From: Ascaphus truei
Taxonomy: Eukaryota; Chordata; Amphibia; Anura; Ascaphidae
Direction: 5' to 3'
Assembly (NCBI GenBank): GCA_036426205.1
Contig: CM071573.1
Location: 46,925,789 to 46,989,788, forward strand
Length of the DNA stretch: 64,000 nt
The notes below the pieces were generated by a model, which made no database searches, had not been told where the DNA came from, and saw nothing but the letters and a program-made list of their open reading frames with translations. A program made the translations under genes and the position numbers. Shown here one piece after another: positions 35,370 through 45,216 of this stretch (positions are counted from its first letter, which is position 1; every line of letters begins with the position of its first letter).

Positions 35370-35700
35370 AACCGTTGAGGAGTACTTTTTCTTTTTATTC
35401 TTTTCTTTTTGTTTTTTTTTTAACTTTTTCCGCTGAACAATACAACAGGAGCCGGATGGTATTAATAAGGCAACACCTGATATGGGGGTGTGTGGAGGGG
35501 AGAGGAATAGGGTTGGGCTCGGTCAGCGAGGAGAAGGAACGGGAAGGGGGGGAGGGGAGCGGAGGATTTTTTTCTTTTTCTTTCTTCTTTTTCTCTTTTT
35601 TTCCTTTTGCTATTTCCTTTCTTTTGTTTTTCCTTCTTTTTCTTCGTTCGTTTCTTTCTCTCTTTTTTTTGATTCCAGGGACACTAGTTTTTTTTCAAAG
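35370..35700. repeat. Pyrimidine-rich and G-rich low-complexity block
   Basis: T-rich DNA with CTTTTT units on both sides of a short G-rich patch at 35483-35565. No gene. Confidence 0.6.
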
Positions 35701-36666
35701 TCACATTTCAAGCTTTTGTGGTATACATTTGGTGTACATGAGAGTCATTGCAACTATTGGACAGTTTTTAAAACAATTTTTGATAATAACATATATACAA
35801 ACTCTTGAACATGGACTATGATTTATAACTTAAATCACCTAGACCAACAAAAACATTTTGGCTGCACCTGGTAGCGGGCGGCTTAGCGTCCAAGGCTCCG
35901 ATCATCCCTGATCATAGAAGTCGGAGGGCCCCGTGTGGTTCGGGGTCCGATGACCCATTAACATACATGCGGGTCACTGGGGATAAACTAGGAGTCTCCT
36001 CTCCCCATACCTCCGTCGGAAGGGACATCATACCGGGAAGCTGGAGCAACCGGGGGAAGGAGGGACGGAGATACAGAGCTGCGGCGAGACAGAAGAACGC
36101 AGGGGCGGAGGGACGTAGGGACGTAGTCAGGCCTCCCCTCCGGTCCTGAGAGTGGGAAGATCAGCGATCCTGCGGGTCGGGGCGGCTCCTCCGATGGCGC
36201 TGAACCGCGCGGGTGCTCGGTCTCTCAGTTGATGAGCGGGACTCCTCAGGAACCATCGCGGGAACAGGCGACGTGTGGCTTCACGCGGGGGAGATATCCT
36301 GCTTTGGCATCAAGGGGAGGTAGGCGGCTAGTCCTCCGGCGGGGCTTAAACCCGGCGAGAGGCTCTTTAAGGTAAGTGGTGGTGTTCTCCTTTTTTGTAG
36401 GTCGATGTATGGAGCTTGGGTGGTTACCGCAGCGGCCATTATTGGTCTTTAGAGTGATGGGCCGCAATTCTTTCGGAGGTTCGAGGTGGGTCTCCTGCGG
36501 TTCCCTCCTGGGTCGGGTGGGTCGATGACCATGATTGTGGTGGTGTTAAACCAAGCGCTCGGGCGAAGGGAGCCATGTCCCCGGGGTATTTCAGAGACAG
36601 GAATTTTCCATTTTTGTTGACCGTGAGTCTGAAAGGGAAACCCCATCGATACTTGATCCCCTTCTC

Positions 36667-37233
36667 TCATAGCAGGTTAGTCAGTGGTTTGAGCTCACGT
36701 CTGCGGTCCCTTGTTACCTTCGAGAGGTCATTGTAAACCTGAAGGGTTTCATTTTGGAAGTTTATTTCATCCAGGTCCCGACAGGCCGTGATAATCTTTT
36801 CTTTTGTGGTGTAATTGTGCATTTTTATTATAATGTCCCTTCTCCGCATGGGATCATCAGACTTAGGACCCAGGGCACGATGGGCCCTGTCAATCTCGAC
36901 CTCACTTTCCTCCAGCTCCCCGCAGACCGAGGTGAAGAGCTCCAGGAGATAGGGACGGAGGTGCTCTTGTAGAATTGATTCAGTTACGTTCCGGACGCGT
37001 ATATTTTGGCGCCGGTCCCGATTTTCCTGCTCCTCCATTCCTTCCTTAAGGAGGGTAATCTCCTCTCCCAGGCGGACAATCTCCTCTTCTGCTTCGCTCT
37101 GACGTTGCAGGGATTCAATGAGCTTGTTCTCTAGGGTAGTTGTTTTTTCAGTTAGCCCCGAGATTTCCTTTCTGATGTCGCTCACTGCTGTCCTGAGTTC
37201 CGTTTGGAAAGAAGATTGGAGTGTTGCTGACAT
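36667..37233 (-). pseudogene. L1-like ORF1 protein, interrupted near the C-terminus
   Basis: Of 188 open residues, the first 80 form a coiled coil (EKTTTLENKLIESL). An RRM-like domain follows (RRQNIRVRNV) with IDRAHRALGPK and DIIIKMHNY, the standard L1 ORF1 pattern. A TGA after LTNLL stops it, but similarity continues downstream (YRWGFPF near 36630), so the original protein was longer. ORF1 protein packages LINE RNA as a trimer. Confidence 0.8.
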
Positions 37234-37536
37234 TGTTGTGAGCAGCTCCTCGAGGTATGATCAGATTATAGGGTGTTCAGGGCTTGTTGGGGGTGCTCTT
37301 TCGGCTGGGTTTTTTTCCCTGTTTGCACCGAGGTGCCATGAGGCGTTGCGCCATCTTGGAGATCCACCGTGCTCTCTTTAGCCCGTTGAGATGGTGAAAA
37401 GTATTTTGTCACTCCCTGATTACCCGTTCTTTTTGCTTTGGACATTGCCTCTCGGTTAACCTTTCAGGGGAGTCCAATAAAATCCGGCAGTTTTGGGGGG
37501 AAGTGTGGTTTATTATATGAATTTGCCTGCGGGTCT

Positions 37537-37965
37537 CTAGAGCTCCTCTTTTACCCGTCCATGCCGAGTGACATCACCGGAAGTCCCCCACCTTGCTTCT
37601 TTTTTAAGCAAGGCATTAAATATATCTCCTCCCCGCAGCCCCAGAGAGACATGTTCAATGCCTTGGAATTGAACTGATGTTATGTCCCCCTGGTGTAACC
37701 GATTTATGTGTCGTGCCAGCGGTGTGTCAACGCTGTTTCTAATAGTGCTGGCATGCTCCAAAATGTGGCGACGTAGTTGGCGTGACGTTTTCCCAACATA
37801 CATCAAACTGCACTTGCAGGTTGCTAAATATATAACACCACATGTTTTACAATTAAAGAATTATTTAATTGTATATATTTTAGAACCAGTAACATTTTGA
37901 AAAGTTTTCTGGGGGTTAATGAAGCTGCAGGCTTTACACGCCCCACATTTGAAAGTGCCCTTTGT
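37537..37965 (-). pseudogene. Penelope GIY-YIG endonuclease domain
   Basis: Minus-strand fragments read CGACKACSFI, then a stop, then CGVIYLATCKCSLMYVGKT and RQLRRHILEHASTI. This is the Cys-rich linker and GIY-YIG nuclease of a Penelope-like element, located as expected C-terminal to the reverse transcriptase. At least one stop lies in the linker. It would nick the target for insertion. Confidence 0.85.
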
Positions 37966-38228
37966 GGTATTAGTTAGCCACGTTATTGCTGTAGGCGTTT
38001 TATAGTGGCTATGTACGAAAGAGTCGGATAGGTTTTGGATCTCCTATATGTAATTGAAGGGGTATCAGGAAGCACTTGCCTGTATGTTTCATCCTCCAAA
38101 AGGATATGCCAGTGCTTATTGATTATTCTTTTAATCTCCCTCCACTGCTTACTGTATGTGCCGATTATTCTAATCGGACTCGGTTGATTGTCTATTTCTT
38201 TTTTGCCATACAGTAAAGTGTTCCTATC

Positions 38229-39603
38229 TTATTGTTTGGCGCGTTTATAAGCTTTGTTTATGTAGCTTTTACTGTAACCCCTAGTAGAGAATTTTTTTCT
38301 CATAATTTCTGATTGTTTTTCAAAGTCACTAAAGGTAGAGCAATTTCTTTTTGCTCTTAAAAATTGTCCAACAGGGATACCCTCAATCTGAGGTTTGGGA
38401 TGATGGCTTGTGAACAGTAGTAGATTATTGGTGGCAGTGCTTTTAGTATGAACTGTTGATTGTAATACCCCTTGACTATCCTTGAAAATTTCCAGGTCCA
38501 GAAAGATTATTCTTTCCTGGTTAATCTCACTAGTCAGGCGGAGATTATGATTATTACGGTTCATAGTTTTCACAAAATCATTAAATTCCACAACTGTTCC
38601 ATTCCACAAACACAGCACGTCCTCAATATAGCGAGACCACAGTTCGACGTGCTGTGTGTGTATGCATCTCCTGAGTGAAAACTTTAGTTTCCTCCCACCA
38701 ACCAAGGTAAATGTTTGCATATGTGGGTGCACATGTCGTGCCCATCGCCATACCTTGTATTTGGTGGTAGAAAGTGCCTTTGAACAGAAAGTAATTATGT
38801 TTCAACACAAAATTGAGAAGTTCAAGTATAAATTTGTTGTGTTTCGTACATTCTGAACTTCTAGCTCTTAGAAAATGTGACACAGCTCCAATCCCCACCG
38901 GATGCTGTATGCTAGTATACAGAGACTCTACATCTAATGATGCTAAAAAGGTATTTTTAGAGATCTGTATACCATCTATTTTCCTTAAGATATCTGTAGT
39001 ATCTATTGTGTGGGATGGGAGACTGGTCACATATGGTCTTAAAACTTGATCCAGATACGTACTGGCATGTTCACTAAGAGACTCAATCCCGGAAACAATT
39101 GGTCTTCCTGGGGGAATTTTGGCGTTTTTGTTAAGTTTTGGGATACTATAGAATGTGGCTACTTTAACCAACATGTATTTAAATTCTTGTTGTGAAATCA
39201 CTTTACTATCTAGGCCTTCCTGTAAGATTTTTTTAAGGTATTTAAAGTATGTGATTGTTGGGTCATGTGGTAGTACTTCATAACAGTTTTTGTCACTTAG
39301 TAGCCTAACATTCTCTGAGACATATTTATCTTCTTCCAAAATAACAATGTTCCCCCCTTTGTCAGAGGGTTTGATTACAATCCCCTTTAATTCTGTTAGC
39401 TCTTTTAGGGCACTTTTTTCATTTTTGGTTAAGTTTTCTTGTCCCCCCCTTGTGGACATGGTTTGTAAATCTTTCGTTACCAACTTAAGAAACATACTGA
39501 TGTTATTATCTGAACTTATAGATGGTGTGAATTTACTCTTCGGTTTAAGGGTGGTGAAGGGACCAAGGCCAGGTATTTTGTTAGTCTCGTCTTCTAGGGA
39601 CAT
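38229..39603 (-). pseudogene. Penelope-like reverse transcriptase
   Basis: Two overlapping frames cover the RT. The upstream one (39603-38623) has IKPSDKGGNIVILE, SIPKLNK, RPIVSG, LDVESLYTSI and GMAMGTTCAPTYANIYLG, hallmark Penelope RT motifs. The downstream frame (38732-38229) has RYIEDVLCLWNG, where the usual YIDD catalytic pair reads YIED, and FLDLEIF. A frameshift near 38700 joins them. Penelope elements prime at telomere-like or nicked ends. This copy is inactive by the frameshift and the changed Asp. Confidence 0.9.
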
Positions 39604-39665
39604 TAAGGTTTTAATATATTCACAGTCTTGATCGTCTGCTAGCTCTAGAAATTCCTGGGGTAGGG

Positions 39666-40190
39666 TTAATGTTTCCCTTCTTTGTGGAATTTTTTCAGAG
39701 CTAGTTTCTGGCCAAAGAGATTCATATTCTTGACCCAGGTGAATATGTCAAAATTACATGATGGAGTGAATGACAGGCCTTTTTTGAGAACCTGTTCCTG
39801 TAGGGGTGTGAGGGTGATGTTTGATAAATTAATCACTTGTAACTCATTATGATCCCCTATTGGGGTTGGCGATATCGCCTCCGCCAGTTCCTCCCTCTGC
39901 CCCTGTATCCCCATATTTCTCTGTCTCTTAATTTGTCCCTTGCCTCGTCTGGTTTTCCGCCCCTGCCCCTTGGACCACCACCTCGTCCACTCCTCCCCCG
40001 TTGTAATTCTAAAAAAGAAGGCTGGGAGTTGGTGTTAGTGGTACTATCTGAGTTGATGTTATTCTCCTCTATATCAGAATTTTCCCACTCAGTGGATGAT
40101 TCGTGGTATTCCTTGTGTTGGTTCTTATGTGGTTTGTAAATATTACCTGTCTTAAAATCATTGGCGTCTTTCAGAAAAATGTTATGTTTG
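39666..40190 (-). pseudogene. Penelope N-terminal region
   Basis: Minus-strand pieces ITLTPLQEQVLKKGLSF and IFTWVKNMNLFGQKL are typical of the region ahead of the Penelope RT. Upstream is a Gly/Arg-rich stretch (GRGRNWRRRYR) in another frame. Continuity with 41113-41337 is broken by the 40194-41110 insertion. Confidence 0.65.
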
Positions 40191-40193
40191 GGA
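40133..40193. repeat. Direct repeat, copy 1 (pairs with 41113-41173)
   Basis: TTTGTAAATATTACCTGTCT and GGCGTCT(T/C)TCAGAAA occur in both copies, about 60 bases with few differences. The pair flanks the 0.9-kb segment 40194-41110 and looks like a long target duplication or a partial tandem of the Penelope element. Confidence 0.8.
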
Positions 40194-41110
40194 TGACGTC
40201 ATAGCGACGTTTAGTGTACTGCAAACTCACAGGAGTTTGTCTCCGGTCAGCTAGAATAGGAACTTGGCAGTTTAAACTCTGATGTGGGCCACAGATGTGG
40301 ATCCCACTAGCAAGTGATAGGGACGATCAGGTCTCTCTATCCCATGCCGGTCAGAGTTAACCACGAGTGGATGTAGTGCTATTACTATACTACAGGAAGT
40401 GTCTGTCGGTATAATAATACATTGGGTGGATGTAAGTAACCTGGGGTGTACATGTGCCCGGCTGGTATACCACACTGGCCATTAAGGTTTTGTACTTACC
40501 AACACCTGCTGTATATCGACGCCTGTTCCCAGATTTTGTTTACAACTGCTGGGGTTCTTCTCTGTTTGGGATTGCATCTAATTTATCTGTGCAGGCACCA
40601 ATGCCATGTGTAACACACAAGCATTGCTATACAGTGTCAAATGAATTAGTGCTCCCCCTTTTATCACTGTATCTCATCGCACTTTAGGATTAACACTTTA
40701 TGTACTATTATCCTTGAGGGGTTCAACAAAGTGTCCACATTAAGAGCTATTATGTTCAAGTGCTGTGTGATACATATTCACATTTAACTGCAAGTCCTGT
40801 CTAGCTTGAATGGCTATTTAAAGGTGTATACCAATGCCATCTGACCATTAAGAAAGATCCACACTCAGGATCTCTCAAGTACATTGCTTAGGTTTTAAAC
40901 TTTTTTCTATGTTTACTTCAATAGATATTAATAAAAATGTATTATTTTCATATTAGTAGAGTTGAGTGCATCACTTTGGGTTCTTGTCTCTCCCCCTCCT
41001 ATACATATGTACTATCCCTGATAGCACCTCTCTAGCAAGTAATTTTTGTTTGAGCTGAGCAGGATTATCCCTTTCCCTTCCCCCCTTCCCTCCCTCCCCT
41101 TCACACCATT
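40194..41110. mobile_element. 0.9-kb insertion in the Penelope N-terminal region
   Basis: It is flanked by the 60-base direct repeat. Its right part (40895-41005: TTTTTTCTATGTTTA, TAGAGTTGAGTGCATCACTT) is a diverged copy of the insertion's own terminal sequence at 41395-41505, so it is probably a Penelope terminal repeat or a truncated second copy. No open coding region. Confidence 0.6.
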
Positions 41111-41112
41111 TG

Positions 41113-41337
41113 TTTGTAAATATTACCTGTCTTAAAATCATTGGCGTCTCTCAGAAATTTTTTATGTTTACGTACTTTTATTTCTTTAGTAAATTTTTCA
41201 ATATTTTTCTTTAATTTTAATTCTAGCTCCACGTAGTTCGACTCTACAGACCACTTATCTGTTTGTGCAAGTTCCAAGTCTAATTCCACAGTTGCTTCTT
41301 CCAATTTAGTGGATTCATACTGGATTAGCAATGTCAT
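41113..41337 (-). pseudogene. Penelope N-terminal fragment, separated piece
   Basis: About 75 open residues rich in Glu, Lys and Leu ending DANDFKTGNIYK. The same DANDFKTGNIYK coding repeats at the 40133 copy, from where the element continues. Probably coiled coil. Confidence 0.6.
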
Positions 41338-41394
41338 TAATTCAGTAGAACATGTGAAAAGTACATTTTCCCATTTTTTAATAAATGTTTCGTC

Positions 41395-41505
41395 TTCGTT
41401 TTAACTATTTTCTATGTTTATATGTTAATAAATAATTTGTTATTTTGAATGAGTAGAGTAGAGTGCACCGTTTTTGGGATCTTTCCCTCTTCTTTGTATA
41501 CATAT
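41395..41505. repeat. Right inverted end of the 13-kb insertion
   Basis: Reverse complement of 28415-28535. It abuts the resumed Gmr1-like RNase H at 41506, where the short sequence ATATCCAAGGG is shared with the left junction at about 28316-28327. Confidence 0.8.
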
Positions 41506-41583
41506 CCAAGGGAAACCAGATATGCCACGGTTGAGAAGGAATGTCTGGCAATTAAGTGGGCATTGGAAGTGCTTCTACAGTTG
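41506..41583 (+). pseudogene. Displaced RNase H segment of the Gmr1-like element
   Basis: Reads YPRETRYATVEKECLAIKWA and on to LEVLLQLL, the direct continuation of the RNase H that stops at YPRG near 28330. EKECLA holds the catalytic Glu. It ends abruptly where the next Penelope fragment begins, so the rest of RNase H and the 3' LTR are lost. Confidence 0.9.
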
Positions 41584-41674
41584 CTCAATTTGCTAAGCTT
41601 GTGAGTATAAACAATATGACAAAAAGAATTTTAGATCAAATAATCGAAATGAAAACTTTAAGATTAAACAATAC

Positions 41675-42016
41675 ATGAATTGCTACACCGAATATGTAAT
41701 CTATATATTAGAATGCCCATGTGGGCAATACGTGGGTAAAACAAAGAGAGCAATAAAGAAACGCATTATTGAACATTTAAGTAATATTAGACGTGGCGTA
41801 ATGACGCATAGCGTTTCTAAACATTTTGCTCTTTTTCACAATTCAAACCCCAAAGGTCTAGTATTCACTACTATTGAAAATGTCATCCAACATTGGAGAG
41901 GCCGTAGTAGAGACATTGATTTAAGTAGACGCAAGATGTATTGGATCCATAGATTAAATACTTTAATACCAAATGGACTCAATGCAGATTTTGAAATAAC
42001 ACCTTTCCTAGACTAG
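41675..42016 (+). pseudogene. Penelope GIY-YIG endonuclease (plus-strand copy)
   Basis: 113 open residues: YVIYILECPCGQYVGKT, KRIIEHLSNI, SKHFALFHN, then RRKMYWIHRLNTLIPNGLN, the complete Penelope-type GIY-YIG nuclease with its C-terminal motif. The open frame extends upstream without a good start because the RT is deleted. The nuclease itself looks intact, but the element is not. Confidence 0.85.
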
Positions 42017-42403
42017 CCCTAATGATTTATTCGATCTCTATGATATATATTTTTGTCTCTGTCTATATACTCTTCTTGCATCCTCTAAATGTCTCACTTA
42101 GTTTAAGATTATTGCTAAGTTCCTTATAACTTATTGAATAGTTACTAATGCCATCTCTCTCTCTCTCATCCCTATGCAATCTCTGTCTCGAGCTTATTGA
42201 GTATTATGTTTAATTATTTAAAACATTTTTTTAACCATTTTAGTTATCTTAATTTTTATTAAAGATTTTTTATTGTCTTTTATATATTTTGGATCACAGT
42301 GTTATGTACTCCTTTAAGAGAGAACCTGTGAGTAATTTACCAATTAGCTAGTAATTATGCCTACTATTTAAGTAGCAGACCCATGAGGGGTGTTATATTA
42401 CTC

Positions 42404-42451
42404 CTGAGGAAGCTGACGTTTAGATCAGCGAAACGTGTAGAGCTTGTACAC
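42404..42451 (+). ncRNA. Hammerhead-ribozyme-like motif in the Penelope terminal region
   Basis: CTGAGGA (42404-42410) matches the CUGANGA core. GCTGA/TCAGC (412-416 with 425-429) forms stem II, GAAA follows directly (42430-42433), and GTGTA/TACAC (435-439 with 447-451) can form stem III. The cleavage-site side does not match the UH consensus well, so it may be inactive. Hammerheads are known in Penelope terminal repeats. Confidence 0.5.
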
Positions 42452-42720
42452 TGCATGCAGCTGCTCCTAGTTTAGAGGCAAAGGTGAAGCGTCTTCTGTG
42501 CCGTCCCACCATCCGTTTTTGCCCTCCGCCCTACCGGAAGTTGTCGGCCCTTGACGGATGTGACGTCAGACGCCGTCCACCGTGATCGGACCGAGGGAGT
42601 TCCAAATCGAAAGGCTAGACTACCACCTCTCCTGATGTGAACCACACCGCCTCAAAAGATACCTTTATGTGTCCGCAATTGATGTACATATTGTGAGTAC
42701 ATTTCATATGCTTTTATCTA

Positions 42721-43521
42721 TGTAACCATGCTGTAAAATGGCTACAGTCATTTCTCCTGCTGACAGTAAGGCCTGGTAAGTTATGGACATGCCAGCAGTA
42801 ATTATGGAGGTTTGCCCTCACACCCTGGTGAGGTGCCCTATGTATGGATGGGAGTGGTCACATGTTCTGAATCCATGATTAGTGATGTCAGAGTTGTGCC
42901 AGCCCCCAGAGGATACATAAGGCACAGCACTGCTCAAAAGTTAGGTTGTTCAGAAGTTGTTGCTAAGCTGTTGGAAGGTTATGTAAGAGACTATGAGACA
43001 AGGAGCAAGTCTGAGTGCAGGCTTGGGAGGAGACAGCTTATAAGACTGTGACCAGGGACCATCTCCCTAAGGGGAGATAGGGAATCCACCAATTTGGGGA
43101 AAGGACACCTTTCAAAGGGAAGTGCGGTGAACATGAGCGGCTAAGTACACCCACTGTGAGGGGCAGCTGGCCCGCCGCAAGTCAATAAAGATGATCCTGT
43201 TAAATCATACCCTTGTGTGTAAGTGTGGAGTGATTACACAGAGGAGTGCACCACGGAGGAGTTCCTCACCAGGACCATCCACAAGTGGACGCTGGGATCC
43301 TGATGAGGTGGAGGCGCTGCACTGGATATAGGTAGGACTCATGCACACTATCTCAGCTGCCTGTCTGGGTTGGCAATCCCCACACAACATCATGCGGGAG
43401 ACTCAGGAGTCCTGTTGCCAACAGGTGCACCACCAGACACTACACTGTAATGGGGACTGGTTAGACCACAGGAGCCAATGTGAGTTTGGGTGGGTCAGGC
43501 TAGGCCAGAAAATCCGTTACA
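42721..43521 (+). mobile_element. Solo LTR (copy B)
   Basis: 801 bp with termini TGTAAC and GTTACA, a perfect six-base inverted pair, flanked by TCTA on both sides (42717-42720 and 43522-43525). It shares long stretches with copy C at 47859 (GTAATTATGGAGGTTT/GTAGTAATGGAGGTTT; GAGTTCCTCACCAGGACCAT). AATAAA lies at 43184. No internal genes. Confidence 0.8.
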
Positions 43522-43525
43522 TCTA

Positions 43526-44230
43526 TATAAATTTTTTGCCTATTGGTCCATACCATGGTCTCTCCTTGCTGTTTTACATGAACACAACCCTGAGTGAGAG
43601 TGCTTCTGAATATCCTCCAATCCTGCTTTCCTGTTAAACGCTGATTCTTCACTTACTTGTTGTAAGTAGGAAATCCACTTGAGCCAAGATTTCATCTGCT
43701 TCACTATTGTGTGATTTTATTGCACTATTGTTGTGTTTTTCTTTTTGGGGTGTTCCTGAAATATCGCTCCCTTCACATTCTGGATACCCGGGAAGCATGG
43801 ACAGGATGGGGTGGCACATTACCTGCTGCCTGTGTGAGCCTCACTTCCCCCACTCATAGACACGCCACAAAGTGAGGGCACATGAGCTGAGAAGAGAGGA
43901 GGAGGGATGATGAGAGGATCATGGGCAGGATGGGGACGGGAGAAATAAATTGCAGTCAGTATTGATATTAATGGGGCTCTAAAAAAATGGTTGCCCGGGT
44001 GCCCGCACATATCTAGCTAAGCCACTGCATATATAATAATAATAATGTTATCTGTTTATAGGGATATACTAATAATAATGTTATCTGTATATGGGGATAT
44101 ATTTGTGATGCTCGGTGGTATAATGCTTTAGAACTAACCTGTGGTAACAATAACAACAGTGATATCCTGTGAGACTGTCACATTGACATTACAAGGTCTG
44201 GCTTCCTTTTCTGACCATGCGCTAGACTTT
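43526..44230. other. Unassigned stretch upstream of CFAP58
   Basis: No recognised exon. 44035-44100 contains two near-identical copies of AATAATGTTATCTGT(T/A)TAT. The rest is plain. Confidence 0.35.
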
Positions 44231-44417
44231 GCCAGGATGTGTCTGACTGGCTGGGATGTGTGCCAGAAGTAAAGATGGCCGCCAAGCGCCGATCAGCGCT
44301 TCATTACAAGGCGTTCGGTGACGTCACCGCGCAGGCGCGATCGTCACCTCGGTTGCTAGGATACGTGGAGGACGCGTTTATGTACACACGGGGAGAGCTG
44401 TCAGCACCGTGGGCATC
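44231..44417 (+). promoter_or_regulatory. CFAP58: CFAP58 promoter and 5' UTR (YY1-, CRE- and X-box-like sites)
   Basis: A CpG-rich block ends at the start codon. It contains AAGATGGCCGCC (44272-44283, YY1-type), a full CRE TGACGTCA (44319-44326) and GTTGCTAGGATAC (44352-44364), which fits the X-box bound by RFX factors that drive ciliary genes. The X-box is about 54 bases before the ATG. No TATA box is seen. The transcription start is not determined. Confidence 0.6.
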
Positions 44418-44426
44418 ATGTCCGAG
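44418..44426 (+). CDS. CFAP58: CFAP58 exon 1, coding part
   Basis: ATG-TCC-GAG followed directly by the donor GTGAGC, giving Met-Ser-Glu in phase 0. Joined to exon 2 it yields an N-terminus MSEEKADRN like that of human CFAP58 (MAEEK). Only three codons lie in this exon, so the call rests on phase, donor quality, the promoter block upstream and the family's N-terminus. Confidence 0.8.
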
Positions 44427-44439
44427 GTGAGCCCGGGGC

Positions 44440-45015
44440 GTGGGGACACAGCACAGGGGCAATAAGGGGAGAAGTACCCCGACATTTTTTATACAGGGGC
44501 ACTAAGGGAAAAAGTACCCCGGTATTATACAGGGGTAATAAGGCGGGAACTACCCCAGCATTTTTATACACGGGCAATAAGGGGGAGGAGTACCCCGGCA
44601 TTATTATACAGGGGCACTAAAGGGGGAGTAGCATGGCATTATTATACAGGGGCAATAAGAGGGGAAGTAACCCGACATTATTATACAGGGGCAGTAAGGG
44701 AGGAAATACCCCTACATTTTTATACATGGTCAATAAAGAAGGAAATACCCCTACATTATTATACAGGGGCAATAAGGCAGGAAATATCTCTCACAATATT
44801 ATACAGGGGCAATACGGGAGGAAATACCCCTACATTAGTATACAGGGGGCAATAAAGAAGGAAATACCTATACAATATTATACAGGGGCAATAAGGGAGG
44901 AAATACCATAGCATTATTATACTGGGGCAATAAGGGAGGAAATACCCCCACATTGTTATACAGGGGCAATAAGGGAGGAAATACCCCTACATTGTTATAC
45001 AGGGGCAATAAGGGG
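44440..45015. repeat. Minisatellite in CFAP58 intron 1, about 39-bp unit, about 14 copies
   Basis: Tandem copies of TTATACAGGGGCAATAAGGG plus AGGAAATACCCC(T)ACAT, with moderate divergence. It starts only about 15-20 bases after the exon 1 donor. Long open frames on either strand are repeats only. Confidence 0.9.
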
Positions 45016-45136
45016 CAACATTATAATTAGAGAGCAGTAAGATGGGAAGTGGCCCTCCCGTAATATAGACAATGCAATAGGCAGCCAGGGACTTATTTTA
45101 TTAGTTAAAAAAAATAGAAAATTGCCATACAATCCG

Positions 45137-45216
45137 ACGTTTCTGTGCAAAGATAGGCCCTTTATCAAGGATGTAGTTTCAGTCCTAGCTTTGCACCGAA
45201 ACGTCACTTTTTAAGA
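45137..45216. repeat. Penelope-type hairpin
   Basis: ACGTTTCTGTGCAAAGATAG (from 45137) and CCTAGCTTTGCACCGAAACG (from 45195) are inverted copies with two differences. The CTTTATCAAGG and ACGTTTC pieces resemble the hammerhead-bearing Penelope ends, but the core is not conserved. Confidence 0.45.

Larger units (their letters stand above)
29152..37380 (-). mobile_element. L1-like LINE, decayed, inserted within the Penelope element
   Basis: On the minus strand the order is ORF1 (36667-37233), endonuclease remnants (about 33800-34240), a long heavily mutated ORF2 body, and a terminal A run (T run on plus at about 29152-29160). The 5' side lies near 37380, just upstream of ORF1. It is interrupted by a plus-strand LINE tail at about 32690-33596. 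G-rich low-complexity expansions have grown at 29335-29420, 34690-34765 and 35040-35130. Confidence 0.65.
41610..42720 (+). mobile_element. Second Penelope fragment, 5' truncated
   Basis: The plus-strand endonuclease coding part is followed by an AT-rich 3' region and a hammerhead-like motif at 42404. It ends where the solo LTR begins. It is a different subfamily from the minus-strand copy, judged by the endonuclease residues. Confidence 0.75.

Noticed and set aside
44416..45207. Repeated frames on both strands (GNKGGNTPT-like; YCPCIIL-like)
   Set aside because: Minisatellite translated; no exon signals.
45137..45216. Hammerhead ribozyme
   Set aside because: The hairpin and ACGTTTC are present, but the core box reads TTGATAA, with two invariant positions changed; kept only as a Penelope-type hairpin.
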